Positions 25,424 through 33,851 of a stretch of DNA of 64,000 nucleotides are shown in pieces. The notes beneath the pieces were generated by a model. That model did not search any database. It was not told the DNA's origin and saw nothing but the letters and a program-made list of their open reading frames with translations. Every line of letters starts with the position of its first letter. Position 1 is the first letter of the stretch. A program made the translations under genes and the position numbers. The DNA is taken from positions 1 to 64,000 of the forward strand of contig CAIMOX010000013.1 in assembly GCA_903843225.1 (NCBI GenBank), given 5' to 3'. The stretch is from an uncultured Actinomycetes bacterium (GTDB lineage: Bacteria; Actinomycetota; Actinomycetes; Nanopelagicales; Nanopelagicaceae).

Positions 25424-26694
25424 CTAACTCGCGTAGCTGAATTGGCGATCTTTTCGTACTGACGTGTGCTCACAAGCTCGCGAAGCCTCTCGAAGCCATC
25501 CCAGATTTCTACATAACTTGTTGGTAGTGGACTAATCGCTACGCGAATCGAATTGGGTTCGCGGTAATCAGGAATTACATGTGCAAATTGACGAAGCGCT
25601 TGCGCGATCCGCTTAGCCTCAGGATGTACGAGTGAAATATGGCCACCACGTTCTTGAGGGTTGCGTGAGGTGTTGAGAGTAAAGCCAAGCGGGGCAAGCC
25701 ATGCGTCAAAGAGAGCGATCATCATCTCGGTACCGGTTGCACACTTAGCAGCGATCGCATCGATCCCGGCTTCTTCAATGATCCCAAAGGCGGCGTTGAT
25801 TATGCGTAGCCCAATAATTGGTGGCGTAGCGATTTTGAAGCCAGCGATATCAGCTCGCTTCTCAAATTCTGCGCCCATTTCAAATTGATTCGTCTGAGCA
25901 AACCACCCTTGAATCGGAACCTGCAACTCTTTCTGCATTCGCTTTGCGACATAGAGCCAGGCGGGTGCACCAGGTCCGGAGTTTCCATATTTATAAGTAC
26001 AACCCACTGCGAGATCAACACCGGCTTCATCAAAATTCAATTTAATCGACCCAACAGCGTGAGATGCATCCCAGACAACCAATGCACCAAACTTGCGGCA
26101 TAGATCAGTGATCGCCTTAATATCGTTACGAGCACCTGATCGATATTGAATAACTTCGAGTGTCACTACTGCGACATCGTCAGAGAGGTACTTTTCGAGC
26201 AGCTCAGGAGTGATGCGCTCATGAACTGCATCAGATCCATCTTCGTTATTAATTGTGATGAGTTTTAATCCAAGACGATCGGCATACCCCTGAACTATGT
26301 AGCGATCAGTGGGAAAATTGGCCGCATCGATAATGATTGTTTTGCGATCTGGCCGGGCAGCGAGTGCTGCACCAATTAATTGGAAGAAGTTCACAGATGT
26401 TGTGTCGCAGGCTAAGACTTGACCGGCAGCAGCACCAAGCGCAGCGCGCCCAATGAGGTCGCCAGTTGGCTCTGCCTCATCAATCCAGTGCATCCAACCT
26501 TCAACAACTTCATTTGCCCATTCGTTGAGCATGAAATCGCTGACAACCTGCACGGCCCGCTTTGGGAGTCTGCCAAGTGAGTTGCCATCGAGATAACAGA
26601 GATCAGGGTTGTTATTGATGAACTCATCACGATACTTAGCAAGTGGGTCCGCCGCATCAAGGTCGAGAGCATATTGACGATTGGTTATCTCCAT
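25420..26694 (-). CDS. kynU: Kynureninase
   Basis: 424 aa PLP enzyme that cleaves kynurenine (or 3-hydroxykynurenine) to anthranilate (or 3-hydroxyanthranilate) and alanine. YLDGNSLGRLPKRA at the N-terminus, FPTDRYIVQGYA, the PLP aspartate in VVWDASHAVGS, the PLP lysine in CTYKYGNSGPGAPAW, GWF and GGHISL are all typical of the family; length is normal. Usually the CTYKY motif is followed by LNGGPG; here GNSGPG. No tryptophan dioxygenase or kynurenine formamidase gene lies nearby. It has its own leaderless promoter (TAGGGT, 26701-26706) divergent from the ABC-F gene. Confidence 0.9.
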   Translation of the reverse strand: MEITNRQYALDLDAADPLAKYRDEFINNNPDLCYLDGNSLGRLPKRAVQVVSDFMLNEWANEVVEGWMHWIDEAEPTGDLIGRAALGAAAGQVLACDTTSVNFFQLIGAALAARPDRKTIIIDAANFPTDRYIVQGYADRLGLKLITINNEDGSDAVHERITPELLEKYLSDDVAVVTLEVIQYRSGARNDIKAITDLCRKFGALVVWDASHAVGSIKLNFDEAGVDLAVGCTYKYGNSGPGAPAWLYVAKRMQKELQVPIQGWFAQTNQFEMGAEFEKRADIAGFKIATPPIIGLRIINAAFGIIEEAGIDAIAAKCATGTEMMIALFDAWLAPLGFTLNTSRNPQERGGHISLVHPEAKRIAQALRQFAHVIPDYREPNSIRVAISPLPTSYVEIWDGFERLRELVSTRQYEKIANSATRVS

Positions 26695-26700
26695 TTCCGT

Positions 26701-26724
26701 ACCCTATCTGCGCAGCAATAGAAT
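26701..26724. promoter_or_regulatory. Divergent leaderless -10 boxes, kynU and ABC-F gene
   Basis: On the minus strand TAGGGT (26701-26706) lies six bases before the kynU ATG at 26694. On the plus strand TAGAAT (26719-26724) lies six bases before the GTG at 26731. The whole gap between the start codons is 36 bases and has no ribosome sites. Confidence 0.5.
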
Positions 26725-26730
26725 CATCTA

Positions 26731-28518
26731 GTGGCAGCTAAGAGTTCAGTAAACCTCGTTAACCTCGAAGCGGTCTCCAAATCATTCGGCGTAAAGCCAC
26801 TCCTTAATAACGTCTCACTCGGCATTAACGCTGGTGAGCGAATCGGAGTTGTGGGACGAAATGGTGGCGGTAAATCAACCCTCATGAGAGTTCTCGCCGG
26901 CCTTGAAGCTCCAGATACTGGGCGAGTAGCCAAGGGTGCGACCCTTGCGATGGGAATTCTTAACCAAGCAGACACCGCCGCACCAGGAGCGAGCGTTCGT
27001 GATGTAGTCCTTGGTCAAAAAGAGAAGCACGAATGGGCGAGTAGCTCTGATATCCGTGAGATCTTTACCGGGCTATTTGGTGGCTTTGATGATCACCTAC
27101 TTGATCGTGACTTCCATTCTCTCAGTGGTGGCGAACGCCGTCGCGTCAACCTTGCAAAATTATTAGTTGCAGATCTAGACCTTCTTCTCCTCGATGAACC
27201 AACGAACCATCTCGATGTTGAAGGTGTCGCTTGGCTTGCAGAACATATTAAATCTCGGACTAATCTTGCAGTGATGGTGATTACCCACGATCGCTGGTTC
27301 TTGGATGAGATATCTGAGCAGATCTGGGAAGTAGTCGACGGAGAGATCAAGACTTACGAAGGTGGTTACTCGGCTTATGTTCTCTCGAAAGCCGAGCGCT
27401 CTCGCCAGATGAGCGTAGAAGATAGTAAGCGCAATATGTTGATCCGCAAAGAGCTTGCATGGCTTCGACGTGGCGCACCTGCCCGAACCGCGAAACCAAA
27501 GTTCCGTATTGAAGCTGCAAATACTTTAATCGCGAATGAACCCCCACCTCGTAATGAGGCCGAGCTCCTTAACTTCGCTCAGAACCGCTTAGGTAACACG
27601 GTTTATGAATTACACCAGGCTGATATCTACGCCGGCGATAAAGAGTTACTTAAGGATATTTATTGGAACATTGGCCCTGGTAATCGCATTGGTATCGTTG
27701 GAGTTAACGGTGCAGGCAAGACAACTCTGATCAGAACCCTGATAGGCGAGAACAAGGTGAGCGCTGGCAGGCTTGTTACTGGTGTGACAGTGAAGCCTGC
27801 TTATCTATCCCAGCACTTAGAAGAGTTAGATCCAAAGTGGCGAGTCTTAGAAGCGGTTGAAAAGATTGCAAACCGAGTGCAGCTCGGTAATGGTAAAGAG
27901 TTAAGCGCCTCTCAACTCTGCGAGCGACTTGGGTTCTCAAAAGATGCGCAGTGGACACCTGTTGGGGATCTCTCCGGAGGCGAACGCAGACGGCTTCAGC
28001 TCACCAGGCTATTAATGGATAGCCCAAACGTCCTTATTCTGGATGAGCCAACAAATGATTTCGATGTTGAGACCCTCACTGCGCTTGAAGATCTCTTAGA
28101 TTCCTTTGGTGGCACGATGCTAGTTATCTCGCACGATCGCTACTTCTTAGAACGAGTCTGCGACACCTTTGTTGGATTGCTAGGGAATAAGACGATGCGC
28201 GATCTTCCGGGTGGAGTCGAGCAGTATCTTGAGTTACGACGTGCCAAAAGTTCCCCAGTTGCTGCAGCGAAGAACACATCAGGAGTTTCTAACGCGGCGC
28301 TACAGCGCGATTTAAAGAAAGAGATCACCAAGCTTGATCGCCAGATCGAAAAGGCCGCGGTTGAACGCAGTGAATTAATGGCGGCACAAAGTGAGTTTGC
28401 GATGGATTACGACAAGCTTGGGCAGATCAGCACGGCGCTAGATGCAAATGCCGCCCGTCAAGCAGAACTTGAAGAGCAATGGCTTACCGCTACCACCGCC
28501 CTAGAAGAGTTGGGTTAA
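26731..28518 (+). CDS. ABC-F family ATPase (Uup-like)
   Basis: 595 aa protein with two ABC cassettes and no membrane segment. Cassette 1: GRNGGGKST, LSGGERRRVNLAKLL, DLLLLDEPTNHLD. Cassette 2: GVNGAGKTT, LSGGERRRLQLTRLL, VLILDEPTNDFD. A linker of about 80 residues joins them, and a C-terminal coiled coil (about 520-590, LKKEITKLDRQIEKAAVERSEL) resembles Uup. ABC-F proteins act on ribosomes or, for Uup, in DNA/ribosome-linked stability. Translation should start at GTG 26731 from a leaderless message. The stop overlaps the convergent malic enzyme gene by four bases. Confidence 0.92.
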   Translation: MAAKSSVNLVNLEAVSKSFGVKPLLNNVSLGINAGERIGVVGRNGGGKSTLMRVLAGLEAPDTGRVAKGATLAMGILNQADTAAPGASVRDVVLGQKEKHEWASSSDIREIFTGLFGGFDDHLLDRDFHSLSGGERRRVNLAKLLVADLDLLLLDEPTNHLDVEGVAWLAEHIKSRTNLAVMVITHDRWFLDEISEQIWEVVDGEIKTYEGGYSAYVLSKAERSRQMSVEDSKRNMLIRKELAWLRRGAPARTAKPKFRIEAANTLIANEPPPRNEAELLNFAQNRLGNTVYELHQADIYAGDKELLKDIYWNIGPGNRIGIVGVNGAGKTTLIRTLIGENKVSAGRLVTGVTVKPAYLSQHLEELDPKWRVLEAVEKIANRVQLGNGKELSASQLCERLGFSKDAQWTPVGDLSGGERRRLQLTRLLMDSPNVLILDEPTNDFDVETLTALEDLLDSFGGTMLVISHDRYFLERVCDTFVGLLGNKTMRDLPGGVEQYLELRRAKSSPVAAAKNTSGVSNAALQRDLKKEITKLDRQIEKAAVERSELMAAQSEFAMDYDKLGQISTALDANAARQAELEEQWLTATTALEELG

Positions 28519-29831
28519 CCGAACTTTCGGACTGCGGCAGCAACATTTGTCACCACGCGCGGATCGAAGACACTTGGAATAATGAAATTTGCATTGAGTT
28601 GATCGGCAGATACACATTCACTGATCGCATCAGATGCAGCAACAAGCATCTCGTCAGTGATCTTGGTGATCCGTCCATCAAGTAACCCACGGAAGATTCC
28701 AGGGAATGCCAAGACATTGTTGATCTGATTGGGTTGATCGCTGCGACCTGTTGCAACAACTGCAGCATACTTACGAGCAATTACTGGATCGATCTCAGGA
28801 TCTGGGTTGGCAAGTGCAAAGACGATTGACCCGGCAGCCATAGATTTCACATCGGCTTCAGTGATGACATTAGGCGCACTCACACCAATAAAAATATCTG
28901 CGCCGGCCATGGCATCATGGATAGTTCCGGCGAAGTCGCCCACTGCACCTTCTTTATCAAATGCGAGAATTGATGTTGCGCCAGCGGTCCGCAATAAATT
29001 AGCGACGGCTGTCCCCGCAGCACCTGCACCACTCATAATGATTGTGGCAGTCGCGAGATCCTTCTTCACGAACTTCAGCGCATTCTTGAGCGCCGCAAGC
29101 ACAACGATCGCAGTGCCGTGTTGATCATCATGGAAGACTGGAATATCAAGGAGATCGCGTAACCGCGCTTCGATCTCAAAGCAGCGTGGCGCAGAGATAT
29201 CTTCAAGATTAATTCCACCGTACACGGGAGCTATGATCTGAACGGTACGGACGATCTCATCAACATCTTGGGTATCTAGGCATACTGGCCAGGCATCAAC
29301 ATCAGCGAAGCGCTTAAAGAGAGCCGCCTTACCCTCCATCACGGGTAGAGCAGCGGCTGGACCGATATTGCCAAGTCCTAGAACTGCTGAGCCATCAGTG
29401 ACGACGGCAACGGTATTGCGCTTAATTGTGAGGCGTCGGGCATCGGAAGGATCCTTTGCGATGGCCTGGCTGATGCGAGCTACGCCGGGGGTATAGGCGC
29501 GTGAAAGGTCATCACGAGTTTTGAGTGGGACCTTGGATACAACTTCAATCTTTCCACCGAGGTGGAGCAGGAATGTTCGGTCTGAAACTTTACGAACTGT
29601 GAGATCTGGTCGCTGTGAAATCGCTTCACTGATTCGCTCAGCATGATCTGCATCAATCGCATCACAGGTTACGTCGATGACAACATGATCAAGATGGGAT
29701 TCAACGACGTCGAGTGCGGTAATACTTGCACCGGCGGCAATGATTGCATTTGTTACCTCTGCAACAGGTTGCGCCGAAGGAGGACCTTCAACGCGAATTG
29801 TGATTCCGTAACCAGGGCTTGTTGATGACAC
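28515..29831 (-). CDS. NAD(P)-dependent malic enzyme with N-terminal ACT domain
   Basis: 438 aa. The first about 85 residues (GYGITIRVEGPPSAQPVAEV... with DVVESHLDHVVIDV) form an ACT-type regulatory domain; the rest is the short bacterial malic enzyme: SRAYTPGVA with the catalytic Tyr, the catalytic Lys in VMEGKAALFKRFADVDAWP, EDISAPRCFEIE and FHDDQHGTA for metal binding, and the NAD fold GAGAAGTA. It decarboxylates malate to pyruvate. The ACT domain suggests control by an amino acid. It starts at GTG 29831, directly after the upp stop codon, so the two are co-transcribed. Confidence 0.92.
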   Translation of the reverse strand: MSSTSPGYGITIRVEGPPSAQPVAEVTNAIIAAGASITALDVVESHLDHVVIDVTCDAIDADHAERISEAISQRPDLTVRKVSDRTFLLHLGGKIEVVSKVPLKTRDDLSRAYTPGVARISQAIAKDPSDARRLTIKRNTVAVVTDGSAVLGLGNIGPAAALPVMEGKAALFKRFADVDAWPVCLDTQDVDEIVRTVQIIAPVYGGINLEDISAPRCFEIEARLRDLLDIPVFHDDQHGTAIVVLAALKNALKFVKKDLATATIIMSGAGAAGTAVANLLRTAGATSILAFDKEGAVGDFAGTIHDAMAGADIFIGVSAPNVITEADVKSMAAGSIVFALANPDPEIDPVIARKYAAVVATGRSDQPNQINNVLAFPGIFRGLLDGRITKITDEMLVAASDAISECVSADQLNANFIIPSVFDPRVVTNVAAAVRKFG

Positions 29832-30470
29832 TTATACAACTCCGTATAGTCGATCGCCGGCATCGCCCAGGCCTGGAACGATGTAACCATGTTCATTGAG
29901 CTTAGTATCAACAGCTCCGGTAACAAGAGTGATCTGTTGATCTTTTCCTGCAAAGGCCTCTTGAAGAGCAGCAATACCCTCAGGTGCACTCAAGATTGTG
30001 ATAATCGTGATCTCGGTAGCGCCTTTTTCGAAAAGGTATTCAACAGCTGCGATCAAGGTCCCACCAGTAGCAAGCATCGGATCAAGGATGTAGCACTGAC
30101 GACCCTTTAAGTTTTCAGGGAGTCGATTGGCATAGGTAGAGGCTTGCAAGGTGACGTGATCGCGGACCATTCCAAGTAATCCAACTTCAGCAGTCGGCAT
30201 TAAGCGGACCATTCCTTCGAGCATTCCAAGGCCTGCGCGCAGAATTGGAACGACGACTGGACGTGGTTCGGCAAGTTCTATACCTTCGTAGAGCGCAACC
30301 GGAGTAATCACAGTCGCAGGGACGGTCTTAACTTCGCGAGTTGCCTCGTAAGCCAGGAGGGTGACGATCTCTTCGGTGAGTTGGCGAAATGTCGGTGAAT
30401 GAGTGTTTTTATCCCGAAGAACCGTGAGCTTGTGGCCAATTAATGGGTGTTCAGCGATATGAATCTTCAT
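29832..30470 (-). CDS. upp: Uracil phosphoribosyltransferase
   Basis: 212 aa, full length. It converts uracil and PRPP to UMP in pyrimidine salvage. [14 protein letters not shown] near the middle, the PRPP loop [13 protein letters not shown], and the C-terminal uracil-binding stretch [15 protein letters not shown] are diagnostic. It begins with ATG 30470, six bases after a minus-strand -10 box TAGGCT (30477-30482), so the transcript is probably leaderless. The malic enzyme gene follows without gap. Confidence 0.95.
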   Translation of the reverse strand: MKIHIAEHPLIGHKLTVLRDKNTHSPTFRQLTEEIVTLLAYEATREVKTVPATVITPVALYEGIELAEPRPVVVPILRAGLGMLEGMVRLMPTAEVGLLGMVRDHVTLQASTYANRLPENLKGRQCYILDPMLATGGTLIAAVEYLFEKGATEITIITILSAPEGIAALQEAFAGKDQQITLVTGAVDTKLNEHGYIVPGLGDAGDRLYGVV

Positions 30471-30476
30471 ACGCGA

Positions 30477-30486
30477 AGCCTACTAT
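30477..30486. promoter_or_regulatory. Overlapping divergent -10 boxes, upp and TadA-partner gene
   Basis: Minus-strand TAGGCT (30477-30482) and plus-strand TACTAT (30481-30486) share two bases, and each lies six bases before its start codon (30470 and 30493). RNA polymerase could occupy only one at a time. Confidence 0.45.
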
Positions 30487-30492
30487 GAGCAC

Positions 30493-30942
30493 ATGGCTAA
30501 CGATATTGGCGTGATTGCTTGGCACGAGGATGGTCGGTGGTCGGTGGCAGAGCTCGAGACGCAAGATCTCACCGAGATCATCGATCGCCTTAAAGCCCAA
30601 CAGACCAATGGCGGCGCAGTCGGACTGATCTCGATCGATGAAGAGTTTTTCATCGTGGCCCGAGCGCTCGGCACTACATTGCATATGATGATCAGTGATG
30701 TGACCTATGCACTTGATAATGATTTAGCGGCCGATTTAGTTGATGTCTTAGATCTTCCATTCCCGGAAGAGGATGATGAGTCAGGACCTGGCGGCGATAT
30801 TGATTTACTCGTTGATCTTGGAATGAATGTGATGGAGCTCGAAATACTGGCTTCAGATCCAGAACTCTTTCCAGATGAAGCAATCTCTGCGATTGCTCAT
30901 CGCCTTGGATTCGGAGCGCAGTTCGACGAACTTTATGATTAA
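30493..30942 (+). CDS. tRNA adenosine deaminase-associated protein
   Basis: 149 aa acidic protein of the actinobacterial family found next to tadA. IGVIAWHEDGRWSVAEL at the start, VGLISIDEEFFIVARALGT, an Asp/Glu-rich stretch (FPEEDDESGPGGD) and DLGMNVMELEILASDPELFPDE near the end fit that family. Its biochemical role is not established; a TadA-helper role is assumed from position. tadA starts six bases after its stop, so the two are one transcript. Confidence 0.85.
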   Translation: MANDIGVIAWHEDGRWSVAELETQDLTEIIDRLKAQQTNGGAVGLISIDEEFFIVARALGTTLHMMISDVTYALDNDLAADLVDVLDLPFPEEDDESGPGGDIDLLVDLGMNVMELEILASDPELFPDEAISAIAHRLGFGAQFDELYD

Positions 30943-30947
30943 TTACA

Positions 30948-31400
30948 ATGATTAATTACAACGAAGCAATGCTTAAGGCTTTAGCGGTTGCACAGTCTGC
31001 AACAAAGAATGGTGATGTGCCTGTAGGCGCTGTGATATTCAATCAAGAGGGTTTGTTAGTTGGAACCGGTCACAACCTCCGTGAGCTCGATAACGATCCG
31101 ACAGCTCACGCCGAGATTATCGCCATCAGAGAGGCTGCAACGAAGAACGGCAGCTGGCGGCTCGATGGTTACACACTTGTCGTGACGCTAGAACCATGCG
31201 CGATGTGTGCTGGTGCAATCGCTCAATCTCGAATTAAGACCGTCGCCTTCGGGGCATGGGATTCGAAGGCAGGCGCCGTGGGTTCAGTTTGGGATATCTT
31301 GCGTGATCCACGATCACCTCATCAGGTCGAAGTTATCGCTGGGATTATGGAGCCAGAGTGCGCCGCCCTTTTAACTGCCTTCTTCAAAGAGCAACGTTAG
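30948..31400 (+). CDS. tadA: tRNA-specific adenosine deaminase
   Basis: 150 aa zinc deaminase that converts A34 to inosine in tRNA-Arg(ACG). The catalytic centre is clear: DPTAHAEIIAIREAA with the zinc His and proton-shuttling Glu, and TLEPCAMCAGAI with the two zinc Cys. Length is usual. It follows the TadA-associated protein by six bases and precedes the tRNA-Ser gene. Confidence 0.94.
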   Translation: MINYNEAMLKALAVAQSATKNGDVPVGAVIFNQEGLLVGTGHNLRELDNDPTAHAEIIAIREAATKNGSWRLDGYTLVVTLEPCAMCAGAIAQSRIKTVAFGAWDSKAGAVGSVWDILRDPRSPHQVEVIAGIMEPECAALLTAFFKEQR

Positions 31401-31416
31401 TTGTAGGCTCTCCCTC

Positions 31417-31506
31417 GGTGGCGTGTCTGAGCGGCCGAAAGAGCACGTCTCGAAAGCGTGAGTGGGGGTAACTCCACCGTGGGTTCAAATCCCACCGCCA
31501 CCGCCA
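31417..31506 (+). tRNA. tRNA-Ser (anticodon CGA)
   Basis: Cloverleaf with acceptor stem GGTGGCG / CGCCACC, D arm, anticodon stem CACGT / GCGTG around loop CTCGAAA (anticodon CGA), a long class II variable arm (AGTGGGGGTAACTCCAC) and T arm GTGGG-TTCAAAT-CCCAC. Discriminator G and an encoded CCA end the gene (31503 without CCA). The long variable arm and G discriminator fit serine; it reads UCG codons. Confidence 0.96.
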
Positions 31507-31560
31507 TATCTTCTAAAACCTCAAATTCATCCTTTCTTCATGCTGCAAACCGTTCTCAAG

Positions 31561-31590
31561 TTGCTTGATAGTTGAAAATTAAACTAAAAT
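31561..31590 (+). promoter_or_regulatory. Possible promoter of azoreductase-like gene
   Basis: TTGCTT (31561-31566), 18-base spacer, TAAAAT (31585-31590), in an AT-rich gap after the tRNA gene and about 35 bases before the start codon, so this transcript has a leader with a ribosome site. Confidence 0.4.
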
Positions 31591-31624
31591 CCAGATACTC
31601 AACCGAATCTATCGAAGGATGTAC

Positions 31625-32236
31625 ATGTCAGATCTACTACACATTGCAGTTAGCCCAATGGGTGAAAATTCAATTTCACGTGCAATCGATGCTTCATTCA
31701 TGGCAGCATTCAACGAAAAGTATCCCAATGCAGAGATCATCACCCACGATCTCGCAACCGAAAATATTCCACACCTTGATGGCGAAGCGATCTTTGCCGG
31801 TTACACACCAGAAGCAGATCGCACTCCAACAGCAGCGGCAAAGCACAACTACCGCCTCGGTCTTATCAAGGAAGTTAACGAAGCTAAGCACATCATGATT
31901 TCAACTCCAATGTGGAACTTCTCAGTCCCATCAGCGCTTAAGGCATGGATCGATCAGATCATCATTCCTGGTGCAGTTAAAGTCTCAGGCAAGGTAACTG
32001 TCATCATCTCTCAGGGTGGCTCATACGCTCCTGGTGCACCACGTGAAGGTTGGGATTTCGAGAGCGGTCTTCTTGCACGCACATTCGAATCAATCGAAGC
32101 AAAAGATGTAAAGGTAATTCTCGCTGAGTTTGGTCTAGCGGGCGTAGTTCCTGGAATGGAATCGTTCGTTGAGAACAAGGCAGCATCAGCTGCAGCTGCG
32201 AAGGCTGAGGCAGTAGTACGCGCAATTGCAGAATAA
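31625..32236 (+). CDS. FMN-dependent NADH:quinone/azo reductase (AzoR family)
   Basis: 203 aa flavodoxin-fold oxidoreductase. SPMGENSISRA (FMN phosphate loop), TPMWNFSVPSALKAWIDQI (the PM.NF motif around the isoalloxazine ring) and SQGGSYAPG are as in AzoR-type proteins. They reduce quinones and azo compounds with NADH, usually as a protective two-electron step. AAGGA lies five bases before ATG 31625; the ATG at 31619 overlaps this site. A strong terminator follows 16 bases after the stop. Confidence 0.88.
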   Translation: MSDLLHIAVSPMGENSISRAIDASFMAAFNEKYPNAEIITHDLATENIPHLDGEAIFAGYTPEADRTPTAAAKHNYRLGLIKEVNEAKHIMISTPMWNFSVPSALKAWIDQIIIPGAVKVSGKVTVIISQGGSYAPGAPREGWDFESGLLARTFESIEAKDVKVILAEFGLAGVVPGMESFVENKAASAAAAKAEAVVRAIAE

Positions 32237-32252
32237 ATAACTAGTTCGACTT

Positions 32253-32288
32253 AAAGGCCGCTTCTCTCACATTGAGAAGCGGCCTTTT
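32253..32288 (+). terminator. Rho-independent terminator after azoreductase-like gene
   Basis: 14-bp perfect stem AAAGGCCGCTTCTC / GAGAAGCGGCCTTT with loop TCACATT, ending in TTTT. The clearest terminator in the window. Confidence 0.85.
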
Positions 32289-32303
32289 GAGTACCAACGC
32301 AAG

Positions 32304-32309
32304 TAGTGT
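32304..32309 (+). promoter_or_regulatory. -10 box of photolyase gene, leaderless
   Basis: TAGTGT, six bases before the ATG at 32316, directly after the upstream terminator. Confidence 0.45.
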
Positions 32310-32315
32310 TGGCTT

Positions 32316-33788
32316 ATGGAGCGCATCCTCTACATCCCTTTCGATCATCTCCATCGCCATTATGGTGTTCTGGCGAAGGCGGATCCGAAGACCGATCTTG
32401 TAGTGATGGTCGAGAGCGCTCGCATGACAACTGGTAGTAAATGGCACAAGACCCGACTCTTCTTCATGATTTCTGCTGCTCGCCACTTCGCGGCAGAGTT
32501 GGAATCAGCTGGCTTTACAGTGATTTATAAGCAGGCGGCTACCACTATTGATGGTCTCTCAGAGCTACCAAAGAATTATGCCGCGCTCCCGATCATCTGT
32601 GCGCAGCCATCATCACATCGCCAAGGTGCTTCGCTTAAGGAGTTTGGCGTCGAATTTGTCGAAAATGATTTCTTCCTCACTCCCCGGGAGCTCTTTAGCC
32701 AGTGGGCGCTCACGCAGAAGAATTTCTTGATGGAGAGCTTCTATCGTGCTCAACGAGTGAGACTCAATGTGTTGGTTGAAAATGGTAAACCAGTTAGCGG
32801 TCAATGGAATTTTGATAAAGATAATCGTTTGCCACCTAGAAAGAATCACACTTACCCGCAATATCTCACTCACACCTATGATGAGATTGATAATGAAGTC
32901 GCCCTACAACTCGGCATCGAAGTTCCGGTTGAGTGGGCGACAACTCGAGCCGGTGCGCTGCGAGCCTTAAGAAATTTTATAGAAAATCACTTTGCTGAAT
33001 TTGGCCCATACGAAGATGCGATGACAACCGATAACTGGGCGCTTAATCACTCACTCTTAAGCCCCTATATCAACGTGGGACTCTTGCATCCATCAGAAGT
33101 TGTTGAAGCTGCCGTGAATAAGTTTGAGGATGGAAGTATCCCGATCTCAAGTGCTGAGGGATTCATCCGACAGCTCATCGGCTGGCGTGAATACATTAAT
33201 GGCATGTATTGGCACCTCGGCCCTGACTATGCGCAGTTAAATCATCTCAACGCCAAACGAAAATTACTTCCACTCTTTAAAGATTCAACGAAGACGCAAA
33301 TGAATTGTTTGAAGCACATCGTCTCGGATATCGAAGATCGAGCATGGGTGCACCACATCCCCCGCTTAATGGTGCTCAGTAACCTGGCGCTTATCGCGGG
33401 CGTTAATCCCCAGGAATTTCTTGATTGGATGCGCTCCGCCTTTATTGATGCCTCAGATTGGGTGATGGTCCCGAATGTTATTGGGATGGGAGTACATGCC
33501 GATGGTGGGCAGATGATGACAAAGCCTTATGCAGCAGCTGGCGCCTATATCTCGCGAATGAGTAATTACTGCAAGCCATGTAAATATGATCCAAAGAAGC
33601 GAACTGGCGATGATGCCTGTCCTTTCACGACCTTGTATTGGGATTTCTTAGAGCGACACCGCGCCGAGTTCGCAGGCAATCACCGGATGGCTCAGCAGCT
33701 CGCTGGAATCGACCGATTGAGTGATCTCGAAGAGGTGCAAACTCGGGCCCGCGCTCTCTTGGCTGGCCTGGAAAAGGGAACGATTTAG
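32316..33788 (+). CDS. FeS-type bacterial (6-4) photolyase/cryptochrome (PhrB family)
   Basis: 490 aa protein of the deoxyribodipyrimidine photolyase-related family with FAD and a [4Fe-4S] cluster. The four cluster cysteines are at 331, 419, 422 and 435; the spacings (88, 3, 13) equal those I recall for Agrobacterium PhrB. SGQWNFDKDNR and the FAD-domain stretch FIRQLIGWREYINGMYW are family marks. It would repair UV (6-4) photoproducts using blue light, or act as a light sensor. It stands alone between a terminator and a gene for a secreted protein. Confidence 0.92.
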   Translation: MERILYIPFDHLHRHYGVLAKADPKTDLVVMVESARMTTGSKWHKTRLFFMISAARHFAAELESAGFTVIYKQAATTIDGLSELPKNYAALPIICAQPSSHRQGASLKEFGVEFVENDFFLTPRELFSQWALTQKNFLMESFYRAQRVRLNVLVENGKPVSGQWNFDKDNRLPPRKNHTYPQYLTHTYDEIDNEVALQLGIEVPVEWATTRAGALRALRNFIENHFAEFGPYEDAMTTDNWALNHSLLSPYINVGLLHPSEVVEAAVNKFEDGSIPISSAEGFIRQLIGWREYINGMYWHLGPDYAQLNHLNAKRKLLPLFKDSTKTQMNCLKHIVSDIEDRAWVHHIPRLMVLSNLALIAGVNPQEFLDWMRSAFIDASDWVMVPNVIGMGVHADGGQMMTKPYAAAGAYISRMSNYCKPCKYDPKKRTGDDACPFTTLYWDFLERHRAEFAGNHRMAQQLAGIDRLSDLEEVQTRARALLAGLEKGTI

Positions 33789-33851
33789 AGTTTAGGAATT
33801 TTTTACCCAAAAACCCTGTACAGAGTTGAGCTTCTAGATGAGACTTCTGAT

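Noticed and set aside
30948-31506. Functional link of tadA with the adjacent tRNA-Ser
   Set aside because: The anticodon is CGA, with no A34 to deaminate; known bacterial TadA acts on tRNA-Arg(ACG). The closeness is probably chance.
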